The notes: generated by a model from the sequence alone, not told the origin. A stretch of 64,000 nt of DNA from Ahaetulla prasina (GCF_028640845.1 NC_080546.1:18943020-19007019), one strand, 5' to 3'. Counted from the stretch's first letter, positions 45,187-57,446 are shown. Numbers and translations: made by a program.

Positions 45187-45400
45187 CAATGGCCCGCAAC
45201 CTTTTGGGCACCAGGGACCGGTTCCATGGAGAGAGATTTTTCCACGGATCAAAGGGGGCGTAGTTTTGCATACTGCCTGCATCCCATGGATGGGGCTTTG
45301 CTTATTTGCATGGCCCAGTTTCTGCATGCCACAGCTGGTTCCGGTCCGCCAACTAGGTGTTGGGGACCCCAGTTCTCCATCATTACTGGAGACCTGTGAA
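45187..45400. mobile_element. hAT-type MITE, degraded
   Basis: Text TGGCCCGCAACCTTTTGGGC, ACCAGGGACCGGTTCCATGG and TTTTTCCACGGAT at the left and GTTGGGGACCCCAGTTCTCC at the right match a common hAT MITE pattern, though the termini are mutated and no target duplication is evident. Confidence 0.65.
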
Positions 45401-45890
45401 ATGGCAATATAACACTCAAGAGGGATGCTTTGTTTTCAGATAGTACACTAATGAATTATCCTACAGTCTGTATCAGTTTTGCATTCATTGAACATAAATC
45501 TGTTTTATCCACTTTCCATATCAATTTGTAAATCTAAGGGAGGAACAAAAAAACATTTTTGTTTTCATCTCTATGAAACAGTTCCTGATTTATAAAATGT
45601 TCCCTAATGGTTGTAAATTTTTTATAGTCTACATCTTAGCATGAATATTGTGCAACTGTCCTGATCTACATATTAATAATAAAAGGATTACAGAGGATTG
45701 GTTCGTGTACAAATGAATACCAGATAAAATTCCTTTTTCTTGATTCCATCTCTTCTAAATGGATGGATGGCCGGATGGATGGATGGATGGATTTCTTATA
45801 ATTTCTAGTAATTTGTATCCTAATCATTTCTGAGATTTCAGGAAGTTTGCATAAATGAATATAACAATAAAATAATTCTTTTTAAAAATG
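45401..45890. other. unique sequence with a short (GGAT)n tract
   Basis: Unrecognised apart from an interrupted GGAT tract at about 45760-45792. Confidence 0.5.
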
Positions 45891-45894
45891 CTAT

Positions 45895-46172
45895 TTTTTT
45901 TAATTTATTTTTTTATTTATTTACATTTATATCCCGCCCTTCTCCGAAGACTCAGGGCGGCTTACAGTGTATAAGGCAATAGTCTCATTCTATTTGTATA
46001 TTTTACAAAGTCAACTTATTGCCCCCCCAACAATCTGGGTCCTCATTTTACCTACCTTATAAAGGATGGAAGGCTGAGTCAACCTCGGGCCGGGCTTGAA
46101 CCTGCAGTAATTGCAGGCTGCTGTGTTCTAATAACAGGCTTCTAACAGCCTGAGCTATTTCGGCCCAGGCGA
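45895..46172 (-). mobile_element. tRNA-derived SINE with L2-type 3' tail
   Basis: On the minus strand: tRNA-like head with an A box (ATAGCTCAGGCTGTTAGAAG) and a B box (GCAGGTTCAAGCCCGG), a body with GTTGACTCAGCCTTCC, and the L2-type hairpin AAGCCGCCCTGAGTCTTCGG..GGGCGGGATATAAATG. The shared tail suggests mobilisation by the L2 LINEs present at 3258 and 18437. This is the most complete copy in the window. Confidence 0.87.
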
Positions 46173-46221
46173 AATTTATATTGACTTCCTAAAAATCAGC
46201 ATAAAGTGTGCCTGGAAAATA

Positions 46222-46680
46222 CAGGTAATCCTTGAGCGATGACCACATTTTCTAAGTGATCTCTACCCCATTTTATGACCTTTCTTGCCACAGTTGTTAA
46301 GTGAATCATTGCAATGCTTAAATTTGTAACACAGTTGTTCAGTCTGGCTTCCCCATTGACTTTGCTTGTCAGAAGGTCACCAAAGGTGATCACATGACCT
46401 AGAACAGGGGTCTCCAACCTTGGCAAATTTAAGACTTGTGGACTTCAACTCCCAGAGTTCCTCAGCCAGTAAAGCGGTGCCAAGGTTGGAGACCGTTGAC
46501 CTAGAACATTGCAACCATTATATATCTGAACCAGTTACCAAGCATCAGAATTTTGATCATATTACCATGGGGATGCTGCAATGGTCATAAATATGAAAAA
46601 TGGTGATAAGTCACTTTTATCAGTGCCGTTGTAACTTTGAACACTTACTAAACGTACTGTTGTAAGTCAAGGACTGTCTG
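46222..46680. mobile_element. TA-flanked MITE (family CAGGTAGTCCT) hosting a hAT MITE
   Basis: Same family as 4442-4761, flanked by TA (46220-46221 and 46681-46682). It is interrupted by the hAT MITE 46405-46498. Without the insert, CACATGACCTAGAACATTGC restores a continuous element. Confidence 0.85.
46405..46498. mobile_element. hAT-type MITE (family A), nested
   Basis: A 94-bp copy, CAGGGGTCTCCAACCTTGG to CCAAGGTTGGAGACCGTTG, with perfect duplications ACCTAGAA at 46397-46404 and 46499-46506. Its being inside the TA-flanked MITE shows the order of insertion. Confidence 0.93.
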
Positions 46681-46682
46681 TA

Positions 46683-47478
46683 AGATGATTCATAAAGACA
46701 GGTCTGCAATGGTTGAAGTCTGCCTCTGCGTTCCTCATCTTTTTTTGTGTTACTCCTCCCTCAGTCAACCACGCAAGATGGTAAGGATGCCCAGGAAGAT
46801 AGTCACAATCACAAATCATGTCATGCTTCAGATCCCAAGCCATCTTCTCCAGTGAAGGACAAGTCTGACATGTGATCATCTCTATGAGTTAGAGTTGTTA
46901 ATTTTGGGGATAACTCCATTGTTGTAGGCATGTTCCCTTTATTGTTACCCTTTGATTCTGCTTCCACTACTAGATCCATGTGAGGGTTTAGAAAATCCTC
47001 TCTAACGTAATATACCTTGGTAGATTCTGAGGAAAATAGAAGATCGCACAAACACATGGCCAGCATGGGAATAAAGAAACAAATTGACCTCTGTTAAACA
47101 AACAGTTTTAAAATGGATTTTGAAATCAGCAAAACACAATATATTTTTTTTATTACCGCAAATCATCTCTATCCCATCAACACTAGCCTATCCTGGCCCT
47201 AAAATTGTTCCTAACCTGTCTCTTTAACAAGAGATATTATCCCCTGATTTGGGCTTTGAGCCTCCCTTAGACTTTTCTTTCTACCTCAAAAACTATTTGT
47301 TTCAATCATCTCAACCTGCTAGATATATAACCTGGGAGCGAGTACCCAGTGTTGTTATCCTTTGGTCATTTCACCCAATCACCACACACACATGGCAGCT
47401 GAAATCTTGCACTGTGATTGAGTTAATCAGATAGAACAATACTCCGTTCCCTAAAAGGTTGTTATTACTCAACTTCCA
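46683..47478. other. unique sequence, nothing recognised
   Basis: No recognisable element. At 46763 a good acceptor is followed after only 16 nt by GTAAGG, too short to call an exon. Confidence 0.45.
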
Positions 47479-47489
47479 AAACAAAGTAT

Positions 47490-47840
47490 AAGGTAAAGGT
47501 TCCCCTCGCACAAATGTGCTAGTCAATCCTGACTCTAGGGGGCGGTGCTCATCTCCGTTTAAAAGCCGAAGAGCCAGCGCTGTCCGAAGACGTCTCCGTG
47601 GTCATGTGGCCGGCATGACTCAACTCCAAAGGAGCACAGAACGCTGTTACCTTCCCATCAAAAGTGGCCCCTATTTTTCTACTTGCATTTTTTACGTGTT
47701 TTAGAACTGCTAGGTTGGCAGAAGCTGGGGCAAGTAACAGGAGCTCATCCTGTTATGTGGCACTAGGGATTCGAACCTCTGAACTGCCGACTTTTTGATC
47801 GACAAGCTCAGTATCTTAGCCACTGAGCCACAAGGTCCCT
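47490..47840 (-). mobile_element. Sauria-type SINE
   Basis: Minus-strand copy with the same head, core and tail as 13727-14083. Target duplications AAACAAAGTAT lie at 47479-47489 and 47841-47851. Confidence 0.92.
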
Positions 47841-47851
47841 AAACAAAGTAT

Positions 47852-48172
47852 GAATGAATGTAAACTTCTGAGAGACTTTCCTGATGGAGGCAATAACAAG
47901 TCTAATAAATAAAACAAGTATATGCATTCAAAACTGATCACTTGAAGAGCAGAAGACTCTTAAGAAATTAAAGTGAACATGTAGGATTATCCCCATCACC
48001 ACATGCGCCTTGACCTTGGAATCTCTTCTGCAGCAGTAGCTATAATTCAGAAGTGCAACGTTCAAGACAGAGCCAAATTCTTGTAATTGATGAACAACGT
48101 TTTCAGAAAGATCAGCAAGTCCATATCTCCATTTATAATCTAATTGTGGAAGCATTTACAGCCCTAGCATTC
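47852..48172. other. unique sequence, nothing recognised
   Basis: No recognisable element or exon. Confidence 0.45.
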
Positions 48173-48180
48173 ACCAACAG

Positions 48181-48394
48181 CAGAGGTGGGATTCAGCGGG
48201 TTCTGTCCAGTTCGGGCGAACTAGTAGTAGCGACTGTAGGATGCTCCGCCCACCTGGCTGGACGTAATGTTCAAGGAAAGAGCATGCACAGAAGGCCGTG
48301 CACATGTGCAGAGGAATCACATGTGAGCAAAGCGTAAGTGCGCACACACTCACATTCACGTACCGGTAGGGAAGGTAAATGAATCCCACCTCTA
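48181..48394. mobile_element. hAT-type MITE
   Basis: A 214-bp element, CAGAGGTGGGATTCAG to TGAATCCCACCTCTA, with perfect 8-bp duplications ACCAACAG at 48173-48180 and 48395-48402. Confidence 0.92.
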
Positions 48395-48621
48395 ACCAAC
48401 AGTAATCTGAAGCCAAGCCAGCCAAGAATTTATCCTCCCCAATCCAGCAATGTAGATTGCATACTATATACTGCATATGGAGTGGCACCAAATTCCAATC
48501 TCCTTTCTCTTCAAATGGCCACCCAAACACCTTTCATCATACCTACCTGAATGGATATATACATTTGACGAACATCACTCTTCCCAGATCCCAAAGTTCT
48601 TCCAGCACCATCCCAACTAGG

Positions 48622-48913
48622 CAGTGGTGGGTTTCAAATTTTTTTACAGTGGTGGGTGTGGCTTGGTGGGTGTGGCATGGCTTGGTGGGTGTGGCAGGAG
48701 AAGGATACTGTAAAATCTCCATTTCCACCTCACTCCAGGGGAAGGACACTGCAAAATCCCCATTCCCTCCCAATCAGCTGGGACTTGGGAGGCAGAGAAT
48801 AGATGGGGGGGGGCTGGGCCAGTCAGAATTTTTACTACCGGTTCTACGAACAACTCAAAATTTTCACTACCGGTTTTCCAGAACTGGTCAGAACCTGCTG
48901 AAACCCACCTCTG
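48622..48913. mobile_element. hAT-type MITE
   Basis: A 292-bp element, CAGTGGTGGGTTTCA to TGAAACCCACCTCTG, with perfect duplications CAACTAGG at 48614-48621 and 48914-48921. Internal TGGTGGGTGTGGC repeats and ACTACCGGTT sub-ends. Confidence 0.93.
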
Positions 48914-48921
48914 CAACTAGG

Positions 48922-50409
48922 GCTTCTACATTGGAAGCAATGCATTTATTGCTTAATGGTCTTTTCTCAGAAATTTTTTCAGTGCTTTGGGTTGGGTTGT
49001 GCAACTGTTATGGAAAAGTCACCTTTGGATATACATCCCAATATATGAGCTACTCTTCTGGTCTGGTTCAGTGACTTAATCTTCTTGGGCATTTTGAAAA
49101 CTGGTTGGTTCAAAGTTATGTTGATAAATATCTCAGTTTAGTTTCAGTTTAGTTTCGAGCTATTGGTCCTCCTATCCCACTATTTTCCTATTGTTTATTA
49201 TTATTATTTCCTATTTTCCTAGTATTAATAGCTGTTTTCCTTGAGACACTGGGAACTAGAACTGAACTATTTAAAAAATGAATGCAAAGCATTAGTTTTA
49301 TACCTGTGTTATGTACTCATTGTCTGTCAGCCCTCTTTCCAGCTTAATATTTGGATAATCTCCTAAACCTCAGAGGTTTTCTATACAAGAACTTATTTTT
49401 GAATTCTCAAAAGCACTTATTCCTCTACAGAGGTGGTAAGCATATGGACTATTTTAAAACATCAGCTCCTTTTCCAGGATGTGTGTATAAAAAGCTCAGA
49501 AAATAATTTTTGCTCAGAAGTTTGGATCTGTGGAGTCCTCATTGACACTGTAATGACTTTGAATTTCACCTGCTTGCAGTCTTTGAAAAGAGAAAAATTT
49601 CTCTCCGAAGTGTTCTTACTGAGTAGGTTATTATTTGCATAATATTTTGCAGCCAAGCCTTCGGGGTTACAAAAATTTAATCATGATGGGAAAAGATTTC
49701 AATAGGTATTGGCAAAAATCTAACACTCCTTTACTTGCTGAAGCTTATCTGAAAGTCCCAGAACAGGTTCTTAGTATTTTTGGATCTGTTCATGAATATT
49801 GACAATCTTGCACATTTTTATCTTCTCTAAGTTATTTCTTAAAGAAAAAGAAAAGAAATATTTTTCTTTTTTTAGAAAAAAGAAATTCCTATAAACTAGT
49901 TCACTCGTTGAGCCTGAATTATAACCTGATATTAAATTAATTCTTTATGAATTCTGATCAAATGAAGCATTTTTGTTATACTTTAATTAGCCGGTGGCCC
50001 TTCTTATAAATGACTTGTGTCTAATGTTCTGTGGAGAACTATTTTGGATTAATAGGCTTTCAGAATATAGCAAAATTTAGCAGTTCACACCCAATTTTAC
50101 TCATTCAGATTACATTTCTGAAGTGATTATTCATTTATTCTGCTGAACTTAAATATTGTGAAGGTTGGAAAACTAACAGAAGTCCCCAAATCTACTAATT
50201 ATGAGTTTCCACTATTTGGGGCTCACCACAACATGTAATATTGTTCGCTTACAGGTTTTTTTTTAAATAATGACTTGAAAATTCACTGCATGTAGCATTC
50301 ATCTTTACAGAGTAATAGCTATAGGATATTTTTTGATAAATGATAGCCACAATATCTTACATCATATTTTTAGTGGATATTTTGGAAATAAAGTCTGATT
50401 ACCTTTTTC
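48922..50409. other. unique AT-rich sequence, nothing recognised
   Basis: No recognisable element or exon over about 1.5 kb. Confidence 0.45.
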
Positions 50410-50925
50410 CATAATTAATTAATTAACAGATTAACAGAGTTGGAAGGAACCTTATAGGTCATCTAGTCCAACCGCCTGCTCAAGCAGAAGAACCTACACC
50501 ATTTCTGACAAATGGTGGTCCAATCTTTTCTTGAAAGTCTCAAGTGATGAAGCTCCCACAACTTCTGAAGGCAACTTCTATTCCATAGGTTGATTGTTCT
50601 CACTGTCAGAAAGTTCCTCCTCATTTCTAGGTTGAATCTTTCCTTGGTCAGCCTCCATCCATTATTCCTTGTCTGTCCTTCAGGTGTTTTGGAAAATAGC
50701 TTGACCCCTTCCTCTCTGTGGCAGCCCCTCAAATATTGGAAGACTGTTATCATGTGTCCCCTGGTCCTTCTCTTCACTAGACTAGCCATGCCCAATTCAT
50801 GTAACCGTTCTTCATATGTTTTAGTCTCCAGTCCCCTAATCATCCTGCTTGCTCTCCTCTGCACTTTATCTAGAGTCTCAACATCTTTTTTTATAGTGTG
50901 GTGACCAAAATTAGATGCAGTACTC
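50410..50925 (-). mobile_element. CR1 LINE 3' end
   Basis: Minus-strand frame 50463-50975 encodes the CR1 ORF2 C-terminus: Leu-Asp-Lys-Val-Gln-Arg-Arg-Ala, Tyr-Glu-Glu-Arg-Leu, Arg-Gly-His-Met-Ile-Thr-Val-Phe-Gln-Tyr-Leu and Asn-Phe-Leu-Thr-Val-Arg. The tail CTGCTCAAGC..GAGTTGGAAGGAACC (plus text) follows. One of the less decayed CR1 copies here. Confidence 0.92.
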
Positions 50926-51489
50926 TTGTGGGGATTTTTGGGGGGTAATTTCTGGATCTGAAAACACAAATTCATGAAAGCTGAGTCACAATATGAAGTT
51001 CAAACATTGTTCAAACAATATGTGCAGGATATCATACACACACTTACCTTTATACACCTTCCAATACTGTAAGAACCAATGATTGGCTATTTCAAATGGG
51101 GTCACACTGGAATCTTGGAACAAGTTACAATCAGTGCAGGTTTTCTGTAATTTCAGTCTAGCCTTAAATGAAATGTAAGTTTAAACCTAGGTAATCCCTC
51201 ATTATTATTTTTCAACAATTAAATGATTTTCCATTTGCTAGGCTTTTTGAGGGATGTTTAGCACATCTGAACTTTCACTGATTTATAACAAACATGTGAT
51301 TTTCTTTTTCAAATCAAATCAGTAAAGTTAGATCATAATTTATTACTGATACTGTATGAACAGCTTGTTTGAATAGTAGCATTAAGCTAATTTAGTTAAG
51401 ATTCATATTGAGTATTCCATAATATTTTGTTAAAGTAGGTGTATCTGGATTTTTCCAAAGGAACCTACAATTGCATTGAGCTAAATTTA
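50926..51489. other. unique sequence between inverted CR1 copies
   Basis: No recognisable element. Confidence 0.45.
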
Positions 51490-52020
51490 TTTGTCAAAGA
51501 TTAGTGGGCTGGAGGCTAAACCATATGAAGAACAGTTGCAGGAACTGGGTATGTCTAGTTTAATGAAAAGAAGGACTAGGGGAGACATAATAGCATTATT
51601 TCAATATCTTAGGGGCTGCCACAAAGAAGACAGAGTCAAACTATTCTCCAAAGCACCTGAGGGTAGAACAAGAAGCAATGGGTGGAAAATAATCAAGGAG
51701 AGAAGCAACTTAGAACTAAGGAGAAATTTCCTGACAAGTACAACAATTAATCAGTGGAACAACTTACCTCCAGAAGTTCTGAATGCTCAAACACTGGAAG
51801 TTTTTAAGAAGATGTTGGATAACCATTTGTCTGAAGTGATGTAGGGTTTCCTGCCTAAGCAGGGGGTTGGACTAGAACGGGGTCTCCAACCTTGAGCTGG
51901 CTGAGGGACTGTGGGAGTTGAAGTCCCCAAGTCTTAAAGGGACCAAGGTTGGAGACCCCTGGACTAGAAGACCTCCAAGGTCCCTTTCCAATTCTGTTAG
52001 TCTACTCTATTCTATTCTAC
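51490..52020 (+). mobile_element. CR1 LINE 3' end with nested hAT MITE
   Basis: Frame 51491-51844 encodes the CR1 C-terminus with the Arg-Arg-Thr-Arg-Gly-Asp-Ile-Ile motif and Asn-Gln-Trp-Asn-Asn-Leu-Pro-Pro-Glu. The tail GCAGGGGGTTGGACTAGAA is split by the MITE 51878-51961 and resumes as GACTAGAAGACCTCCAAGG, ending in an ATTCT-rich stretch at about 52002-52017. Confidence 0.93.
51878..51961. mobile_element. hAT-type MITE (family A), nested in the CR1 tail
   Basis: An 84-bp copy with duplications GACTAGAA at 51870-51877 and 51962-51969. The duplicated target is a piece of the CR1 tail consensus. Confidence 0.93.
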
Positions 52021-52624
52021 TCACTGCAATTCATCAAACTGGATTAATGGAGGGAGGGGAGATGTCAGAGAATTGCTCTTCCTGACAGTGATTTAGACAG
52101 ACTCATATTAAACTATTAAACCCCAACTATTTTATTCCCCAACTAATGATTTTATGTTACCTGTTGATAATATCCTCTAAATGTTATTACTGAAATTTGA
52201 TTCATTGTATGCAAAAATATGGAGAAGAGACAGTTGAGTTTTTCAAAGACATCCCATCTGAGTGGTCCAATATACCTTGCATTATGCCTTCAAGATGGCA
52301 CAGTATTCCTGCACAACAGCTATAATTGTTTGTTGTTCCTGCATTCCTGCTAAAAACTGTTTTCAAAAATTGGTTTTCACAAAGGTATATGCAAAAAAAA
52401 AAAAAAAAGACAAAATACAGCAGTGATCTACAGTTATATGAAAACTTTCTCAGCAGGAAAAAAAAATAATGAATTAATGAATGAAATCTATATTTCTATC
52501 TCTAGATTTGTTCTTTGCAGAAGCCTTTACACTCTGCTATGGCTGGAACCAGCAATTTAGTGAAATAGCTATGAATAGACATGTACAAATAGTTAGGAAA
52601 AGCTTTTTAAGCATCGATTCCAAA
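52021..52624. other. unique sequence, nothing recognised
   Basis: No recognisable element or exon. Confidence 0.45.
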
Positions 52625-52639
52625 ACAGCTGCCTTTTTT

Positions 52640-53170
52640 TATTGAAAAAGTTTTACAATTTTTTTTTTACAATTATCTCCCCCCTCTCCCTTCCCCCCTC
52701 CCCTCTCCCCTCCCCCTCCCCCCGGAGACTTCCCAGAGCAAAATACAGGGTGTAACATCTAACAAGCATATGCTAAAATACTACAAAAACCATAACCCAT
52801 GATCTCTCCTCTCCCTTTGCTTCCTTAACTCCCCTTTCCCTTTTAAACAAATACACAAATACATTACATTTCCTACAATCACTCATAAGCTATTTGATAC
52901 TTTTTGGTCTGATACTTATTTTGAATATAATCAATCCATTTTCTCCATTCTACTATATACTTTCTTGTGAATAATCTTTCAGGTACGCAGAAATTTTTGC
53001 CATTCCTGCTAAATTTGAAACTTTGAGTGTCCATTCTTCAATTGTAGACAGTTCTTCTTTCTTCCAATGTTGTGCCACCAAAAGTCTCGCTGCTGATATT
53101 AAGTTCAATATTAATTTAGTCTCTATTACTGTACAATCCGTAATTATACCTAATAAAAACAGTTGTGGAG
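52640..53170 (-). mobile_element. L1 LINE insertion, 5'-truncated
   Basis: L1 3' UTR text (polypyrimidine on the plus strand, then GACTTCCCAGAGCAAAATAC shared with the U6/L1 chimera). Target duplications ACAGCTGCCTTTTTT lie at 52625-52639 and 53171-53185, with the A-tail appearing as T-runs at the left. No complete ORF. Confidence 0.9.
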
Positions 53171-53530
53171 ACAGCTGCCTTTTTTAATACTGTGAGGATT
53201 CCACTTTTCAAGTTAGTGCACTTTGCAAAGCACACAGTTCATATATCCAGTTTTTCGTTTGATTATGTGTTGTCAAGTTGATGTCAACTTTTAATGGCCA
53301 CATAGATTGATTTTCTATGAGAAGTTCTTCATTACAGTGTGAATTTTGTCTTCACATTTTCTTTTTAGCTATCACATAAGCATACTGTATCTGTAATACA
53401 CTAAGAATGTAATTATTAGTGTATTAGTACTTAATTCTTACTTAATTATAAGATTCTTTTATTTCTCTGTGCTGCTTGCAAGTCTTATAGAGCTGAATGT
53501 AGTTTTCTGATTATCTTTCTTATAAATAGA
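53171..53530. other. unique sequence, nothing recognised
   Basis: No recognisable element beyond the right target duplication. Confidence 0.45.
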
Positions 53531-53537
53531 AACTCTT

Positions 53538-53598
53538 TCCTCCTTTCCTTTCCTTTCCTTTCCTTTCCTTCCCTTCCCTTCCCTTCCCTTCCCTTCCT
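53538..53598. repeat. (CCTTT)n to (CCCTT)n microsatellite
   Basis: Pentamers that switch motif in the middle of the array. Confidence 0.95.
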
Positions 53599-54400
53599 CC
53601 CATTATTTTGAATATTCTCATTTCAAAATGGCAAAGAAGTATGCTAATAGCAATGTGTTTTTTCTATGTGCCCATGCATTAAGAGAAAACTTCCTTTAAA
53701 TTAAGCTTGGCAGCTTGACTCATGGAAAGGGAGACTGCCAATTACTTACCAAAAGTCCATTTCTGCTTAGCTTTTCCAGGTCAGCCAGGTCTGTTTCGTT
53801 CCACTGCCATCAAACCAAACATAATATTTAAAAGCAAACAAATATAAAATAATAGTCATCAGAACAGGAGTTGTGGTTTGACAGAACTCTGCATTCTATA
53901 ACAACACAAGAGAGTTCATGTTGGCTATCTTTGCTTCACAGAATCAGAATTTGATCTCTGGGCCAGAGCTTTGCCCATACTATCTAGACAAATCCATTTC
54001 AGTCTGAAGAGCTCTGATTACTGAGTAGATTGGAGTATGATACTTTGAAGCTTTTATTTATGGAACAAATCTAAACAATTTCTTTTGCAATTTTCTGAGT
54101 TTTGAAACATTTTCCTTTAATTTTCCTTTCAAAATAAAGTTGTAAAACAACTTTATTTAAATCAAAGTTTATGCACTCATCCATAAGCTATGTTCATGAA
54201 AAATGTTTGCATAAATAGTGTAAGGCAAAATTTCATATAAAAATACAAAGGTTTGGAGAAAGGTATGCATCAGTATGCATACAAATTTTACAGCGGTTGA
54301 AAAAACAAATCTATAATTTAATGAAATAAGTTAGTCAGAGTTGCAAAACTGAAAGGAAGTGACATTGATATACTTGTCCATCTCGGTGAGATTGCTATAT
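53599..54400. other. unique sequence, nothing recognised
   Basis: No recognisable element or exon. Confidence 0.45.
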
Positions 54401-54409
54401 GCACAGTGA

Positions 54410-55530
54410 TGTTCAACACTACCCCAGTTGTGGTATTAAGCTAGTTTGGACTGATTTGGGCGAACTGGTAGTAGCGACCCACGAGTGGGCCCACCAACCC
54501 GCCCTGGCGCTATGCTGTCCTATTTTGCCACATTTTCTAAGCATCACCACCAGATGGATTTGTAATTGGATGACAAACTGTACTCAAAGAGTTATCCTTA
54601 ATGGTATAACATCTACATGGAGGGAAGTAAGCAGTGGGATGTCACAGAATTCCATTTTAAGCCTAGAACTCTTCAATATCTTCATAAATGACTTAGTTGA
54701 GGGAATAGAAGGGGAACTCAGATGGCACTAAGCTGGCAGGAACACCAAAAAGATCTTGAACAATGGGCAACAACATGACATTTAATGTGGAGAAAAGGAA
54801 GGTTTTACACTTAGGCAGGAAAAAAACCAAAGGTACAAGTACAGGCTCAAAAATAGTAACTGTGAGAGGGACCTTGGAGTCCTAGTGGACGGTTACTTAA
54901 ATATGAGCCAGCAGTGTGTGGCAGCAGCCAAAAAAGCTAATGCAAGCCTTGGTTGTGTAAACAGAGGCATAGAATCAAAATCACAAATCAAGTATTAGTA
55001 CCACTTTATAAAGCCTTAATAAGACTACAGCTGGAGTACTGCATCCAGTTTTGGTCACCTCATTACAAAAAAAGATGTTGAGACTTTAGAAAAAGTGCAA
55101 AGAAGAGCAACTAAGATGACTAAAGGCCTGGAGACAAAAACATATGAAGAATGGTTGCAGGATTTGAGTTTGGCTAGTCTAAAGAAAAGATGAACTAGGG
55201 GGGATATGATAGTAGTATTCCAGTACTTGAGAGGTTGCCACAAAGAATAACGGATCAACTTATTTACCAAAGCACCGGAGGGCAGGACAAGAAACAATAG
55301 ATGGAAACTAATTAAGGAGAGAAACAACTTGGAACTAAGGAGAAACTTCCTAAGAGAGAGGACAATTAATCAGTTGAACAGCTCAAAGTTGTAGGTGCTT
55401 CATCATTGGGGGTTTTTAAGAAGAGATAGTCACTTGTCTGAAATGGTATAAAATCGCATGCTTAAGCAGGGGGTTGGACTAGAAGACCTCCAAGGTCCCT
55501 TCCAGCTTTATTCTGATTGACGCCAACTGT
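54410..55530 (+). mobile_element. hAT scrap followed by a degraded CR1 LINE
   Basis: About 54410-54535 resembles MITE text (GGGCGAACTGGTAGTAGCGA, also at 48212). From about 54550 the sequence encodes CR1 reverse transcriptase and C-terminus in broken frames (Leu-Phe-Asn-Ile-Phe-Ile-Asn-Asp-Leu at the palm, then Arg-Asn-Phe-Leu-type text). The tail GGGTTGGACTAGAAGACCTC sits near 55469-55490. The last 150 bp of this CR1 are part of the 515-bp tandem unit. Confidence 0.85.
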
Positions 55531-56912
55531 ATTATTTTGAATCTATGAGGGGCCCTGAACTTCTTCATCTGGTATCTGCTGCTAAAATAAAAGCTTTCTT
55601 TCAAAGCAGGAGAGCAATCTGATGAATAACAAGAATGTCTCGTAACTTGCCTCAAAGAGATAACTACATGTCAACATTGACTGGAATGTCATATGAGTCA
55701 TTGATGTATGAGCCCTGGGTGCAATCAGACAGCCTTTTTGACAGCCCATAAGTAAGTCATAAGTAAGCTTCAAAACCTCTTTTTTTAAAAAAAAATGCCC
55801 TTCAGTTATGGGCAGCTGTCAAGAGTAAAGGAAAATACTGCATATTTTATTCAGGTTTTTTATTAGCATTGCAACAGCAATAAAAGTTGTACTCAGCTCA
55901 AAGTTGTAGGTGCTTCATCATTGGGGTTTTTAAAGAAGAGATAGTCACTTGTCTGAAATGGTATAAAATCGCATACTTAAGCAGGGGGTTGGACTAGAAG
56001 ACCTCCAAGGTCCCTTCCAGCTTTATTCTGATTGACGCCAACTGTATTATTTTGAATCTATGAGGGGCCCTGAACTTCTTCATCTGGTATCTGCTGCTAA
56101 AATAAAAGCTTTCTTTCAAAGCAGGAGACCAATCTGATGAATAACAAGAATGTCTCGTAACTTGCCTCAAAGAGATAACTACATGTCAACATTGACTGGA
56201 ATGTCATATGAGTCATTGATGTATGAGCCCTGGGTGCAATCAGACAGCCTTTTTGACAGCCCATAAGTAAGTCATAAGTAAGCTTCAAAACCTCTTTTTT
56301 TTAAAAAAAATGCCCTTCAGTTATGGGCAGCTGTCAAGAGTAAAGGAAAATACTGCATATTTTATTCAGGTTTTTTATTAGCATTGCAACAGCAATAAAA
56401 GTTGTACTCAGCTCAAAGTTGTAGGTGCTTCATCATTGGGGTTTTAAGAAGAGATAGTCACTTGTCTGAAATGGTATAAAATCGCATGCTTAAGCAGGGG
56501 TTGGACTAGAAGACCTCCAAGGTCCCTTCCAGCTTTATTCTGATTGACGCCAACTGTATTATTTTGAATCTATGAGGGCCCTGAACTTCTTCATCTGGTA
56601 TCTGCTGCTAAAATAAAAGCTTTCTTTCAAAGCAGGAGAGCAATCTGATGAATAACAAGAATGTCTGTAACTTGCCTCAAAGAGATAACTACATGTCAAC
56701 ATTGACTGGAATGTCATATGAGTCATTGATGTATGAGCCCTGGGTGCAATCAGACAGCCTTTTGACAGCCCATAAGTAAGTCATAAGTAAGCTTCAAAAC
56801 CTCTTTTTAAAAAATGCCCTTCAGTTATGGGCAGCTGTCAAGAGTAAAGGAAAATACTGCATATTTTATTCAGGTTTTTTTTTATTAGCATTGCAACAGC
56901 AATAAAAGTTGT
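55381..56912. repeat. tandem array, 515-bp unit x3
   Basis: Units start with GCTCAAAGTTGTAGGTGC at 55381, 55896 and 56411. Each joins the last ~150 bp of the CR1 to about 365 bp of downstream sequence. Units are nearly identical; differences are mainly single-base indels in runs (GGGG against GGG, TTTTTT length), with few substitutions. A fourth, displaced unit is at 59251-59766. Confidence 0.95.
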
Positions 56913-57188
56913 ACTCCAGCTCAAGAGGCTTTCCAGCTGCAGAATTAAAAGTCACCCATAACTAAATGCAAATGCTTGGCAATATAAGTGCTGCTTTGAG
57001 TGCTTTGCAGGTAGAGACAAAAAGGCTGCATTTTGTTTTCCTTTCTTCTCTCTGAATTTGTTATTGGGAGGAACCAGTCAAAGTCTTGCATGAGATGAGC
57101 ACAAAACAAAAGTCTGTGATTAAGAGGACATAAAGGTTTTCTCCATGTTGCCTTTCTCCAATTTGAGGAGTTAACAAGGAGTTAATAG

Positions 57189-57446
57189 CAGGTGGTATTC
57201 AGCCACCTATAGTGGAAATCTCAAGTGGGCCAGCCTACTTGCCCTGGCTCTATGCCATCCTATTTAGAGACATTTTTGAGGCCAGGAGCATGCACGGAAG
57301 GTGCGCACACAAGCAAACCACATGCATAGAAGGATGGGGGCATGTGCAGAAGGTAGGTATGCATGTGAACCGGGCACGCACACGCATGAAGCGAACATGC
57401 GTGTGAGCAGCAAACAGGTAGTAACATAATGTGAAACCCACCACTG
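57189..57446. mobile_element. hAT-type MITE
   Basis: A 258-bp element, CAGGTGGTATTCAG to GTGAAACCCACCACTG, with perfect duplications GTTAATAG at 57181-57188 and 57447-57454. A cut-down and rearranged relic of the same locus appears at about 62128-62210. Confidence 0.92.

Noticed and set aside
46763..46779. 16-nt micro-exon between CTCCTCCCTCAG and GTAAGG
   Set aside because: Both splice sites look good, but an exon of this size needs transcript evidence and gives no testable peptide.
55582..55773. 63-codon frame found three times almost identically (55582, 56097, 59451)
   Set aside because: Repeated because it lies in the 515-bp tandem unit. No similarity recognised and the third tandem unit breaks the frame.
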